Shown here: positions 51,232 through 60,160 of the stretch, piece after piece
How positions within the stretch are numbered: position 1 is the first letter of the stretch
Layout: every line of letters starts with the position of its first letter
Assembly: GCA_036274675.1 (NCBI GenBank)
Contig: DASUFE010000058.1
Coordinates: 24,394 to 88,393, forward strand
Origin: DASUFE01 sp036274675
GTDB lineage: Bacteria; Pseudomonadota; Gammaproteobacteria; HTCC5015
Direction of reading: 5' to 3'
DNA length: 64,000 bases
Made by a program: the position numbers and the translations under genes
The notes under the pieces: model-generated
Databases searched by the model: none
Seen by the model: the letters and a program-made list of their open reading frames with translations, nothing else
Told to the model about the DNA's origin: nothing

Positions 51232-52026
51232 ATGAGTCTCGAGATCGGCCAGGAATCCTTGCTGCGCGCAGGCGTTTTCGTGCTTGCACTCGCGCTACTG
51301 GCGCTATTCGAGCGCCTGGCGCCAAAACGCGACTATGCCGCGAACCGATGGCTGCGCTGGCGTGCCAACTTTTCGCTGCTGATTCTCGACACGCTGCTGT
51401 TGCGCCTGTGCTTTCCCCTCGCCGCCGTGGGCATCGCATGGTACGCGGATCAACACTTAACCGGTTTGTTTCACCGTTTCCAGCTCCCGGGGCCGCTCGC
51501 ATGGTCCGCGGGCTTACTCGTTCTTGACTGCGTTATCTACTGGCAACACCGCCTGCTGCATCGCATCCCGCTGCTCTGGCGCCTGCACAAAATTCATCAT
51601 ACGGACCTGGACCTGGATTGCAGCACCGGGGTACGCTTTCATCCGCTGGAAATACTGTTCTCCATGCTGCTCAAGGCGGCTGTCATCCTGGCGCTTGGCA
51701 TTCCTGCGGGCGCGGTATTAATCTTCGAGATTCTGCTGAACACAGGTTCGCTGTACACTCACAGCAACATCACTCTGCCTGCAGCCATTGAAGCGCGTCT
51801 GCGGCGCCTGTTCGTGACCCCCGACATGCACCGCATCCATCACTCCGTCAACCCGGCGGAGACCGACAGCAATTTCAGCTTCAACCTCAACCTGTGGGAC
51901 CGCCTGTTCGGCAGCTATTGCGCCGCGCCCAGCCAGGATCCACGGAGCATGGCGCTGGGGCTCTCGGAATACCGCGATGCACGCGAGCTCGGCTTGTTTC
52001 GACTGCTGAAGATTCCTTTTATATAG
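51232..52026 (+). CDS. Fatty acid hydroxylase/sterol desaturase-family membrane protein
   Basis: Di-iron membrane oxygenase of 264 residues with four to five helices. The histidine boxes are intact: HRLLH, HKIHH (in LWRLHKIHHTDLDLDCSTGV) and MHRIHHS, plus a downstream NLNLWDRLFGSY typical of the family. Substrate may be a fatty acid, lipid or isoprenoid; sequence does not decide. A TATAAT at 51216-51221 lies only 11 bases before the ATG. The following GT2 gene begins 25 bases later. Confidence 0.9.
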   Translation: MSLEIGQESLLRAGVFVLALALLALFERLAPKRDYAANRWLRWRANFSLLILDTLLLRLCFPLAAVGIAWYADQHLTGLFHRFQLPGPLAWSAGLLVLDCVIYWQHRLLHRIPLLWRLHKIHHTDLDLDCSTGVRFHPLEILFSMLLKAAVILALGIPAGAVLIFEILLNTGSLYTHSNITLPAAIEARLRRLFVTPDMHRIHHSVNPAETDSNFSFNLNLWDRLFGSYCAAPSQDPRSMALGLSEYRDARELGLFRLLKIPFI

Positions 52027-52051
52027 CCGGGCGCATTGGCCCGGAACAGCC

Positions 52052-52732
52052 ATGACTCATCTATCCATCGTGATTCCCGTTTTGAACGAGGCGGAAAACA
52101 TACAGACCGCGTTGCGGCGCCTGCAGAACTTGCGCCGGCGCGGGCACGAAGTCATCGTGGTCGATGGCGGCAGTTCGGATCAAACGTCGCTCCTGGCGGC
52201 GGATCTGGCGGATCGCATACTGAGCGCACCGTGCGGGCGCGCACTTCAGATGAACCGCGGGGCGGCGGCCTCGAACGGCGAAATCCTGCTGTTTCTGCAT
52301 GCCGACACCGAGCTTCCCACGGACTGCGATCGACTGATCGCGCAGGCCTTGGCGGATAAATGCGGCTGGGGCCGTTTCGATATCCGCTTGAGCGGACATC
52401 ATCCGCTGTTCAGGGTTATCGCGGCCTGCATCAACTGGCGCTCACGCATCAGCGGAATAGCCACAGGGGACCAGGCGATCTTTGTCAGCCGCGCGCTCTT
52501 CGAACAGGCCGGAGGATTTCCCGCGATCCCGCTGATGGAGGATATTGCCCTGAGCAGGCGCCTGCGCGACTACCGGCGGCCGCATTGCCTGTCCGCCAGA
52601 GCCGTCACTTCCAGCCGCCGCTGGGAACGCCACGGCATACTTAAAACCGTCATACTGATGTGGTGGTTGAGGTTCCGCTATTTTTTCGGCGCCGACCCGG
52701 ACAAGCTGGCGAGAATCTACCGGCAATCATGA
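52052..52732 (+). CDS. TIGR04283-type GT2 glycosyltransferase
   Basis: Glycosyltransferase of 226 residues. LSIVIPVLNEAENIQTALRR, VIVVDGGSSDQTSLLA, FLHADTELP and GGFPAIPLMEDIALSRRLRD match the family annotated as arsenosugar-biosynthesis-associated (TIGR04283). ATGA overlap joins it to the DUF2064 gene, the usual partner. No arsenic methyltransferase gene is in the window, so the arsenosugar link is only by family name. Confidence 0.9.
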   Translation: MTHLSIVIPVLNEAENIQTALRRLQNLRRRGHEVIVVDGGSSDQTSLLAADLADRILSAPCGRALQMNRGAAASNGEILLFLHADTELPTDCDRLIAQALADKCGWGRFDIRLSGHHPLFRVIAACINWRSRISGIATGDQAIFVSRALFEQAGGFPAIPLMEDIALSRRLRDYRRPHCLSARAVTSSRRWERHGILKTVILMWWLRFRYFFGADPDKLARIYRQS

Positions 52733-53379
52733 AGATTGATCGCGACATGGAATATCCGCGAACCAAAATCCTGGTTTTTTGCAAAGCGCCCGAACCCGGC
52801 AAAGTGAAAACGCGGCTGCAGGGCGCGCTCTCTGCGGCGCAGTGCGCGCACCTGCATGTCGCGCTGGCGCGATGGGCGCTGCAAACCGCAAGCGACAGCG
52901 GCCTCGGCGAAACTGAATTGTGGTGTGCGGGCGATCTGGGCCACCCCTTCTTCAAGGAGTGCGCACAACGCTATGGCGTCGCGCTCAGACAGCAGCAAGG
53001 CCCCGACCTGGGTGCGCGCATGGCGGACGCGCTGCAAAGCGCGCTGCTCTCAGCCGCCTCCGCCATCATCATCGGCACGGACTGCCCGGGACTGGACAAA
53101 ACCTATCTGCAACAGGCCGCTGCCTTTATCGAAAACGGCGGTCCGGCCGCGCGTGTCATCATAGGCCCCGCAACCGACGGCGGTTATGTATTATTCGGCG
53201 CCAACAGCGCCGTCGGCGAAGCATTTAAAAATATAGCCTGGGGCAGCGACAAGGTATTGCAACAGACACGCGATCGCTTGCACAATCTCAACATTCCATA
53301 CAGGGAGCTGGAAACATTGTGGGATGTAGACCGCCCGGAAGATTTACAACGCCTTCCTGCCTGGCTAAATATCTTTTAA
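52729..53379 (+). CDS. TIGR04282/DUF2064-family glycosyltransferase-like protein
   Basis: GT-A-fold protein of 216 residues, from the ATG that overlaps the previous stop. KILVFCKAPEPGKVKTRLQG at the N-terminus, AIIIGTDCPGLDKTYLQQA (metal Asp) and VIIGPATDGGYVLFGA are the DUF2064 signature. Partner of TIGR04283 in many genomes; the product of the pair is not established. Confidence 0.9.
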   Translation: MKIDRDMEYPRTKILVFCKAPEPGKVKTRLQGALSAAQCAHLHVALARWALQTASDSGLGETELWCAGDLGHPFFKECAQRYGVALRQQQGPDLGARMADALQSALLSAASAIIIGTDCPGLDKTYLQQAAAFIENGGPAARVIIGPATDGGYVLFGANSAVGEAFKNIAWGSDKVLQQTRDRLHNLNIPYRELETLWDVDRPEDLQRLPAWLNIF

Positions 53380-54149
53380 TAATCGCCGCCTGCACCGGAT
53401 GGCCGTGCGCGGCGGCCGAAAAGACCGGGCAACCATGGGAGTTCGGGCTGGGCTTAGCAACGCTGAGCCTCGCCGACTATCGCGGCTCCGCCGAATACCA
53501 GTCACGTCTGCTGCCAATCCCTTACATTCGTTATCACAGTCAATATTTAAAAGCGGATCGCCGCGGCGTACGCGGCGAAATAATGGAATCCGACCGGATC
53601 GATTTCAATATCAGCCTGCACGCCGCACTCACGGGCGAAAACGACGAGAACCGTTTGCGACGCGGCATGCCGGGACTGGACTCCACATTCGAAATCGGCC
53701 CGGCTCTGGGCATCAGCCTAAGCGGCAGCCTGGAGGACGGTTGGCTTGCTTATTTTCCGGTCCGCGCAGTGATCGCGTTTGACCGGGATTCGATGCGGCA
53801 CATCGGCACGGTATTGCAGCCGCAGCTGGCGTATCGACATCCTTTCGACAAGGGGTGGTATTTTACTTACAACGCCGGAGCCTACTACGGTGACAACGAT
53901 TACCATGATTATTATTACAAAGTCGCCCCGCGCTATGCGACAGCCTCAAGGCCCGCCTACGAAGCAACATCCGGCTACAGCGGTTTTTCCACCCAGATTA
54001 ATCTGACGCGGCGTTACGGCAACTTCTGGTACGGCGGCTTTCTGCGCTACGACAACCTGGAGCACGCGGTTTTTGAGAACAGTCCCCTGGTGGAAACGAC
54101 GGACTACTTCATGCTTGGTTTCGGCATCAGCAGGGTTTTCGGCCCTTAA
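53319..54149 (+). CDS. MipA/OmpV-family outer-membrane protein
   Basis: Outer-membrane beta-barrel of the MltA-interacting protein family. From a GTG start (276 residues) the chain has a hydrophobic signal (LAKYLLIIAACTGWPCAAAE), then alternating beta strands: WEFGLGLATLSLADYRGSAE, LLPIPYIRYHSQYLKADRRG, YFPVRAVIAFDRDS, and ends VFGP with an aromatic strand YFMLGFGISRVF. The GTG overlaps the previous gene by 61 bases; GGGAG lies 11 bases before it. The true start could be a rarer codon nearer the signal. Confidence 0.82.
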   Translation: MGCRPPGRFTTPSCLAKYLLIIAACTGWPCAAAEKTGQPWEFGLGLATLSLADYRGSAEYQSRLLPIPYIRYHSQYLKADRRGVRGEIMESDRIDFNISLHAALTGENDENRLRRGMPGLDSTFEIGPALGISLSGSLEDGWLAYFPVRAVIAFDRDSMRHIGTVLQPQLAYRHPFDKGWYFTYNAGAYYGDNDYHDYYYKVAPRYATASRPAYEATSGYSGFSTQINLTRRYGNFWYGGFLRYDNLEHAVFENSPLVETTDYFMLGFGISRVFGP

Positions 54150-54670
54150 GAAGCCGCGGGCTTCCCGTCCTCCGGAAGTGCCTGCATCACCTCTAACAAC
54201 TGCTTGTAAAGCGACGACTCGCGCTTGTAAAAGCCTTCCGTATGGAAGGAGTCTTCCAGTTTAAAGTGGACATAATCCAGGTGGTGACAAAGCTCATGCA
54301 GCAAGGTACGCAGGAATGTTTTAAAAGCGACCGTTTGCTTGCGCTGCGCGGTGCGCATCCACACCGTGATGAGAACGGTTTCCGGATCGTACAAACCGTG
54401 TAATTCGCCCCAATCATCGCTCGGCCGCCTGGATAGAACTTTGACCTTCGCCTGCGAAGCCCCCAGCCGTCCGATAAGCGCTCGCACAATAGCGGTGGCC
54501 GTCTCCTGTGTCTGCGCCCGGTTGCCCGCCTTCAAAACAGCGGATAATTTCTGCAGCGCCGGCGCCAGAGCCTGCGGTTGGGGCACCGGCACGGTATCGA
54601 TGGCATCGCTCTGCCGGTAAATGGCCTGCTGTCTTTTGGTTAACCGGTTGTAGTAGGCAAATTTAGGCAT
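54146..54670 (-). CDS. Putative zinc metallopeptidase (HExxH, SprT/M48-like)
   Basis: Protein of 174 residues with the zincin motif in FLRTLLHELCHHLDYVHFKL (HELCH). The rest is helical, with an Arg/Lys-rich N-terminus MPKFAYYNRLTKRQQAIYRQ, and VLSRRPSDDWGELHGLYDPE before the motif. There is no signal peptide, so it is probably cytosolic. The possible third ligand may be in FHTEGFYKRESSL. Convergent with the MipA gene, overlapping its stop by 4 bases. Function unknown. Confidence 0.75.
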   Translation of the reverse strand: MPKFAYYNRLTKRQQAIYRQSDAIDTVPVPQPQALAPALQKLSAVLKAGNRAQTQETATAIVRALIGRLGASQAKVKVLSRRPSDDWGELHGLYDPETVLITVWMRTAQRKQTVAFKTFLRTLLHELCHHLDYVHFKLEDSFHTEGFYKRESSLYKQLLEVMQALPEDGKPAAS

Positions 54671-54935
54671 CGCGCACAGTATAATTCAATCCCGCCCAAG
54701 CCATTCTCAGCGAAGAGGACCACGGTGGTACCGCTATGCATGCGCAGGAGCCGGCGATCACTTTGCGTATTCCCGAGGATCCATCCTCTTCTGCGAAGAA
54801 TCCTGTAATAACGCCGCGCGACCCCGCCTTGATCGGCATCGTCTGAACTTCCCGCACCGGCGCCGGTCAGCCTTAACCGGCGCCAATCCGGGGCGCATAT
54901 GCTCCAATACCTTTTTCTGCTAGTCTTTGCATCGT

Positions 54936-55862
54936 ATGAACGCACGAATAATGTCATTGGCCACGCCCGAAGCGCTCAATAAATCGCTCCCGATACTGGC
55001 ATCTGCCCTGTTTGCGGTACTGATCGCCTATGTGCTGGTGAAGTTCGTCTGGCTGTTCGCCGGCGCTGAAGAGATGATCAATGAGGACGTCCAGTTGCCT
55101 GCGGGCGCCACTGCCCAGGTCAGCAACCGCAGCGAGCAATATGCGAATCACATTCAGGAATTGCATCTTTTCGGTTTTGCCGACCTCAGCCTGCAATCCC
55201 AGGCGGCCAATGCACCCGAAACCCAGTTGAACCTGAAACTACTCGGTGTACTCGCAATCGGCACCGAGGGCGGCATGGCGATCATCGGCAGCGGCAATTC
55301 GGAACAGGTCTATACCGTGGGCGAGACCGTGCCCGGCAACGTCGTTCTGAAGGCGGTTTACCTGAGCCATGTATTGCTGCAGAGCAGCCGTGGACTCGAA
55401 ACCCTGCGCCTCCCGGAAGAAGACGGGGCCTATATTGAATTCAAACCCCAATCCACCCAATCCGGCTCCAGCCAGGCCAGGCAGGATGGTGGTTCCGCGC
55501 CCGCCCAATCTGCCGTCATGGCGCCCGCTGCCGCCCCTCCTGGCAGGGGAGCCGAACCCGGGGCTGCACAGAACCTGCGGGATTTGAGACGGGAATTCAT
55601 CCGCAATCCGGCATCGCTCGCCGAATATGCGCAGGCCGAGCCGGTCGATAACGGCTACCGGCTGACCTTCGTTCAGGATAATCCCATGGTCCAGAAACTG
55701 GGGCTGCAAAATGGCGATGTTGTCACTTCCATCAATGGTATCCCGCTGGACAAGCCGGAAAACGGCATCAGGGCGTTGCGCAAATTGATGAAAGCGCGTG
55801 AAGTCCAGCTTACCGTGGTACGCAACGGTCAGGAGCAGCAGCTGACTTCGCCGCTGGAATAG
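54936..55862 (+). CDS. gspC: Type II secretion protein GspC
   Basis: Inner-membrane clamp protein linking the T2SS platform to the secretin. 308 residues: a cytosolic N-terminus, one helix (about 16-38, ILASALFAVLIAYVLVKFVW), the homology region (about 95-165, LNLKLLGVLAIGTEGGMAII), a Pro/Ala/Ser linker and a C-terminal PDZ domain (about 225-305, DNGYRLTFVQDNPMVQKLGL, GDVVTSINGIPLD). First gene of the gsp operon. ATG at 54936 or 54951 may be used. Confidence 0.93.
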   Translation: MNARIMSLATPEALNKSLPILASALFAVLIAYVLVKFVWLFAGAEEMINEDVQLPAGATAQVSNRSEQYANHIQELHLFGFADLSLQSQAANAPETQLNLKLLGVLAIGTEGGMAIIGSGNSEQVYTVGETVPGNVVLKAVYLSHVLLQSSRGLETLRLPEEDGAYIEFKPQSTQSGSSQARQDGGSAPAQSAVMAPAAAPPGRGAEPGAAQNLRDLRREFIRNPASLAEYAQAEPVDNGYRLTFVQDNPMVQKLGLQNGDVVTSINGIPLDKPENGIRALRKLMKAREVQLTVVRNGQEQQLTSPLE

Positions 55863-55889
55863 CGCGTTTTCAGCGAGTCCGCAGGTTAT

Positions 55890-55919
55890 TTGCCAAGCTC
55901 CCGATGCGTGCACTATAGT
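55890..55919 (+). promoter_or_regulatory. Candidate sigma-70 promoter for gspD
   Basis: TTGCCA and TATAGT are separated by 18 bases. It lies just after gspC and about 200 bases before gspD, so gspD onward may be transcribed separately from gspC. The rest of the 266-base gap has no coding frame that I can support. Confidence 0.5.
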
Positions 55920-56128
55920 CCGCCCGGGAAGGATGCCCGGCCGCCGGACAGAGTCACAGAATTTGTTGCAAAAACTGCTGCGCGGTTCGCGGCCTCCTTT
56001 ACGAACCCGCGATCCGGCCCGCAGGAAATAGAAAAAGGATGAGCTTTTTATAAAAACGCGTTAATCTTTAAGAACTTAGCCTGGACCGGGATCATCGTCA
56101 GAATATTAATAAACCGAGAATCGAGTCT

Positions 56129-58597
56129 GTGAGCCACCACCATATCAACGATTTGCTCAGGCAAACGCTCCGGGTCCCGCTGGTCCTGGTCGCACTGTTG
56201 TACGTCGACGTCATGCAGGCACAGGAGGAATATGTCCCTCCCGAGGAATTTCAGGAGCAGCCTCAGATCGACTCTTCAGATAGCGGCGGCGGTAGTCAGT
56301 CCGCCGGGGGAATGCCTTCTACACCGGTGGTGCAGCAACCCCTGGAGCAAACCCCACTGGGCCCCGAATCAGCCACGCTAAACCTTAATAATGCGGATAT
56401 CCGGATCCTGATCAATACCGTTTCCAAAGCCACCGGACAGAATTTCATCGTCGACCCCCGGGTAAAAGGCAAGGTCACCGTGGTCTCGGCCAAGCCCATG
56501 ACCAAGAGTGAAATCTATGAAGTGTTCCTGGCGGTATTGCAGGTGCACGGTTTCGCGGCGGTACCGGCTGACGGCATCGTGAAAATCGTACCCGATGCGA
56601 CCGCCAAGCAAAGCTCGGTGCCGATGGGCAAGCCGGGCGAGAGCAACAGCGACCAGCTGGTGACGCGCGTGCTGCAACTGGAGCACGTCGCGGCCGGCCA
56701 GTTGGTGCCGATCATCCGCCCGCTGGTGCCCCAGCAGGGCCATCTGGCGGCCTATGCCCCCACCAACGTGCTGGTCATCACCGACCGCGCCAGCAATATT
56801 TCCCGCATGGTCGATATCATCCGGCGTATCGACCGTCCCGACAACGACGAAATCGAAATTATCAAACTGGAAAACGCCTCCGCCTCGGAAATGGTCCGTA
56901 TCATCCAGGGCGTCATGCAAAAACAGCAGCAGGAAGGCGGCAGCGTTCCCGGAAACCCGCTGTTGACGGCCGACGAACGCACCAACAGCATACTGCTCAC
57001 GGGAGACAAGGCTTCGCGGCTGCGCATCCGCACAATCATCGCGCAGCTGGATACTCCCCTCGAATCGGGCGGCAATACCAAGGTGGTGTTCCTCAAATAC
57101 GCCGCGGCTGCGAACCTGGTGGCCATATTGCAGGGCGTCATTGAAAAATCACTTGGGGACCAGCAGCAACAGCCGGCTCCGGGCCAGCCGCGCATCAGCA
57201 TACAGGCCGATGAAACCACCAACTCCCTCGTCATCACGGCGCCCTCGTCCGCGGTACGCCAGCTGGAAACGATCATCCGGCAGCTGGATATCCCGCGCGC
57301 GCAGGTGCTGATCGAGGCCATCATCGCCGAAGTATCGACCAACCTCGCCGAGGAACTGGGTTCACAGTTTCTGGTGGACGGCAGCGGCGACGGTTCAGGC
57401 CCGGTCGGCGGCAGCCTGTTTTCGGAATCCTTCAATCTGAACAATTTTATCGCCCGCGGCGCAACCGGCGGCGTCAGCAGTAACACGCCGACCATCGGCG
57501 ACGGGCTTACGATCGCGCTCGGCGACCGCTCCGCCAGCACCCAGTTCGCGTTTATTCTGCGCGCGCTCAAGGGCGACGCAGCGACCAATATCCTGTCGAC
57601 GCCGACCCTCTTAACGCTGGATAACGTCGAGGCGGAAATCGTATTCGGCCAGAACGTACCTTTCGTTACCGGCAGTTTCGCCAACACCGGGGGCGCCGGT
57701 GTTACCAATCCTTTCCAGACCATCGAACGGCAGGACGTCGGCATCACGCTGAAAGTAAAACCTCAGATCAACGAAGGCAACGCCATCAAACTGCAGATTC
57801 AGCAGGAAGTATCCAACCTTGAAAGCAGCGCGGTGGCCAGCGACGTCGTCACTAACAAACGCGCCATCCGCACCGAAGTCATGATCGAGGATGGCCAGAC
57901 GATCGTGCTGGGAGGATTGATCAAGGACGAATTCTTTGACACGGTGCGCAAGGTGCCCCTGCTCGGCAGCATTCCCATCCTGGGTCGCTTGTTCAGTTTT
58001 ACCAAAACTGAAAAAAAGAAAAGTAATCTTATGGTATTCATCCGCCCCGTCATTATGGAAGCGGGCGGCAGCGCGGATTATTTCACCAGTCAGAAATACA
58101 GCCTGATACGGGCGCGGCAGCTCGAGGCGAAGATCGGTGACCGCGGCCTGATCAAAGATAGCGCCGCGGAACTTCCCAATATCGAAGTCCTGTTCGCGCC
58201 GATACCCCCAAATTTGAAAGCGAAAAATACCCGGCAAATGGAACTGCCGGAGAATGAACCTGCTGTGATGCACAAGCCGCAGGCGGCCGCCGGAACCGCG
58301 CCCGCGCAATCCGTTATTGCGACAGGTCAGCTGACCGCGACACAACCGCAAGCTCCCGTTGCACCGGTCACAGCAACCGGGCAGCCGGCTGTGGCGCAAC
58401 CGCAAGCCTCTGTTGAACCCGTCACCGCAACCGGGCAGCCCGCCACAGCGCCGCAATCGCAGACTCCTGTCGAACCGGTAACCGCCACCGGCCAGCCGGC
58501 CGAGTCCCTCGTCGAACAGGAAACACAACCACCTGCCGAAGGCGCGGCGCAGCGTCAGCCGGATACGACGGAACTGCCTGATATCGAGCTGGAATGA
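56129..58597 (+). CDS. gspD: Type II secretion secretin GspD
   Basis: Outer-membrane secretin channel, 822 residues from GTG. Signal sequence (1 to about 31), N0 domain (LNLNNADIRILINTVSKATG, about 83-160), N1-N3 domains (about 185-420, with VLQLEHVAAGQLVPIIRPLV and VEVSTNLAEELG-like IIAEVSTNLAEELGSQFLVD), secretin core (about 450-680, ILSTPTLLTLDNVEAEIVFG; VPLLGSIPILGRLFSFTKTE; KSNLMVFIRPVIM). The tail after residue 705 is unusual: TATGQPA units repeated, see the repeat entry. GspC is upstream and gspE overlaps by 4 bases. Confidence 0.97.
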   Translation: MSHHHINDLLRQTLRVPLVLVALLYVDVMQAQEEYVPPEEFQEQPQIDSSDSGGGSQSAGGMPSTPVVQQPLEQTPLGPESATLNLNNADIRILINTVSKATGQNFIVDPRVKGKVTVVSAKPMTKSEIYEVFLAVLQVHGFAAVPADGIVKIVPDATAKQSSVPMGKPGESNSDQLVTRVLQLEHVAAGQLVPIIRPLVPQQGHLAAYAPTNVLVITDRASNISRMVDIIRRIDRPDNDEIEIIKLENASASEMVRIIQGVMQKQQQEGGSVPGNPLLTADERTNSILLTGDKASRLRIRTIIAQLDTPLESGGNTKVVFLKYAAAANLVAILQGVIEKSLGDQQQQPAPGQPRISIQADETTNSLVITAPSSAVRQLETIIRQLDIPRAQVLIEAIIAEVSTNLAEELGSQFLVDGSGDGSGPVGGSLFSESFNLNNFIARGATGGVSSNTPTIGDGLTIALGDRSASTQFAFILRALKGDAATNILSTPTLLTLDNVEAEIVFGQNVPFVTGSFANTGGAGVTNPFQTIERQDVGITLKVKPQINEGNAIKLQIQQEVSNLESSAVASDVVTNKRAIRTEVMIEDGQTIVLGGLIKDEFFDTVRKVPLLGSIPILGRLFSFTKTEKKKSNLMVFIRPVIMEAGGSADYFTSQKYSLIRARQLEAKIGDRGLIKDSAAELPNIEVLFAPIPPNLKAKNTRQMELPENEPAVMHKPQAAAGTAPAQSVIATGQLTATQPQAPVAPVTATGQPAVAQPQASVEPVTATGQPATAPQSQTPVEPVTATGQPAESLVEQETQPPAEGAAQRQPDTTELPDIELE
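58313..58503 (+). repeat. Repeat tail of GspD (TATGQPA units)
   Basis: About 3.5 imperfect units of 18-19 codons (VTATGQPAVAQPQASVEP and variants) in residues 729-791 of GspD. Rich in Pro, Ala, Gln, Thr, with no charged core. Length could vary by slippage. Confidence 0.88.
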
Positions 58598-60147
58598 GTT
58601 CGATTCCGGAACAATCCAGCGCGCAGCAGCAACCCCCGCCGGGCGTTGTGGATGAAGCCGCTTCTGCGGCAGGCCCCGCCGACCTGCCGAAAATCTCCTA
58701 CGGCTTTGCCAAACGCCACGGAGTGCTGGTGACGCGCGACGAAAACAACAATATCGTCGTGTACCACCGACCGGGACTTAAGGTCAGCACCGCGATGGAA
58801 CTGCGGCGTGTGATCGGCCATTCGATCAAGCTGGTCGAGGCCGCCGATGACTTCGAGCAGAAACTGGCCCGCCACTACGACCGCGCAGCAACCGGCGCCC
58901 AGGCAATGGTCGAGGACATGGGCGACGAACTGGACCTGCATAAAATCGCGGAGTCTCTGCCCGAACCGGAAGATCTGCTGGAATCCGAAGATGACGCCCC
59001 GATCATCCGCCTGCTGAACGCCCTGCTGTCGCAAGCCATCAAGGAGAACGCTTCCGATATCCATATCGAGCCCTTCGAATCGCGCCTGCTGGTGCGTATC
59101 CGCGTGGACGGTGTGTTGCGCGAGATACTCGAGCCGCCGCGCGCACTGGCGCCCCTGATTATTTCGCGCATCAAGGTCATGGCGCGCCTCGATATCGCCG
59201 AAAAGCGCCTGCCGCAGGACGGCCGCATTTCGCTCAAGGTCGGCGGGCGCCCGGTGGACGTGCGCGTCTCGACCCTGCCTTCCGGGCACGGCGAACGCGT
59301 GGTATTGCGCCTGCTGGACAAACAGGCGGGCCGGCTTAACCTCGAACACCTCGGCATGACCCCGCAGGTGTTGCAGCTCTCACGCGGCGTGATCAGCAAG
59401 CCGCATGGCATTTTTCTCGTCACAGGACCTACCGGTTCCGGCAAAACCACCACGCTTTATGCCGCATTGATGGAATTGAATGATCTCAGCCGCAACATTC
59501 TCACGGTCGAAGATCCGGTCGAATACCATCTCGACGGCATTGGCCAGACGCAAGTCAACACCAAGATCGACATGAGCTTCGCGCGCGGGCTGCGCGCCAT
59601 TCTGCGCCAGGACCCGGACATTGTGATGGTGGGCGAAATACGCGACCTTGAGACCGCCGAGATCGCGGTACAGGCCAGCTTGACCGGCCACCTGGTGTTC
59701 TCAACCCTGCACACCAATACCGCGGTCGGCGCCGTCACGCGACTGCGCGACATGGGAGTCGAACCCTTCCTGCTGTCATCCACCCTGCTGGGCGTGCTGT
59801 CGCAACGCCTGGTCAGAATGCTGTGCCCGCATTGCAAGGAGCCCTATACTCCGAACGAGAGTGATTGCCGTATCATGAATGTCAAACCCGCGCAGGCGCC
59901 CACGCTCTACAAACCCGTCGGCTGCGCCAAGTGTAACCACTCCGGTTACGCGGGCCGCAGCGGCATCCATGAGCTCGTCATCATGGACCGGCCGATGCAA
60001 CAGATGATTCACGACGGCGCGGGCGAACTGCAACTGGAGCAGCAGGCGCGCACCATCACGCCGAGCATCCGGCAGGACGGGATCACCAAGGCCCTGAAAG
60101 GCGTCACTTCGCTGGAAGAAGTACTGCGCGTCACCAAGGAAGACTAG
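58594..60147 (+). CDS. gspE: Type II secretion ATPase GspE
   Basis: Cytosolic hexameric ATPase that powers pseudopilus assembly; 517 residues. It has an N-terminal GspE domain, N2 linker, Walker A GPTGSGKTTTLYAALMEL (about 277), Asp box ILTVEDPVEYHLDGIGQTQV, Walker B RAILRQDPDIVMVGEIRD, His box TGHLVFSTLHTNTAVGAVTR and the tetra-Cys zinc motif CPHC...CAKC. The first 40 residues are Gln/Pro-rich (SIPEQSSAQQQPPPGV). Overlaps gspD by ATGA. Confidence 0.97.
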   Translation: MSSIPEQSSAQQQPPPGVVDEAASAAGPADLPKISYGFAKRHGVLVTRDENNNIVVYHRPGLKVSTAMELRRVIGHSIKLVEAADDFEQKLARHYDRAATGAQAMVEDMGDELDLHKIAESLPEPEDLLESEDDAPIIRLLNALLSQAIKENASDIHIEPFESRLLVRIRVDGVLREILEPPRALAPLIISRIKVMARLDIAEKRLPQDGRISLKVGGRPVDVRVSTLPSGHGERVVLRLLDKQAGRLNLEHLGMTPQVLQLSRGVISKPHGIFLVTGPTGSGKTTTLYAALMELNDLSRNILTVEDPVEYHLDGIGQTQVNTKIDMSFARGLRAILRQDPDIVMVGEIRDLETAEIAVQASLTGHLVFSTLHTNTAVGAVTRLRDMGVEPFLLSSTLLGVLSQRLVRMLCPHCKEPYTPNESDCRIMNVKPAQAPTLYKPVGCAKCNHSGYAGRSGIHELVIMDRPMQQMIHDGAGELQLEQQARTITPSIRQDGITKALKGVTSLEEVLRVTKED

Positions 60148-60160
60148 AGCCGGTCCAATA

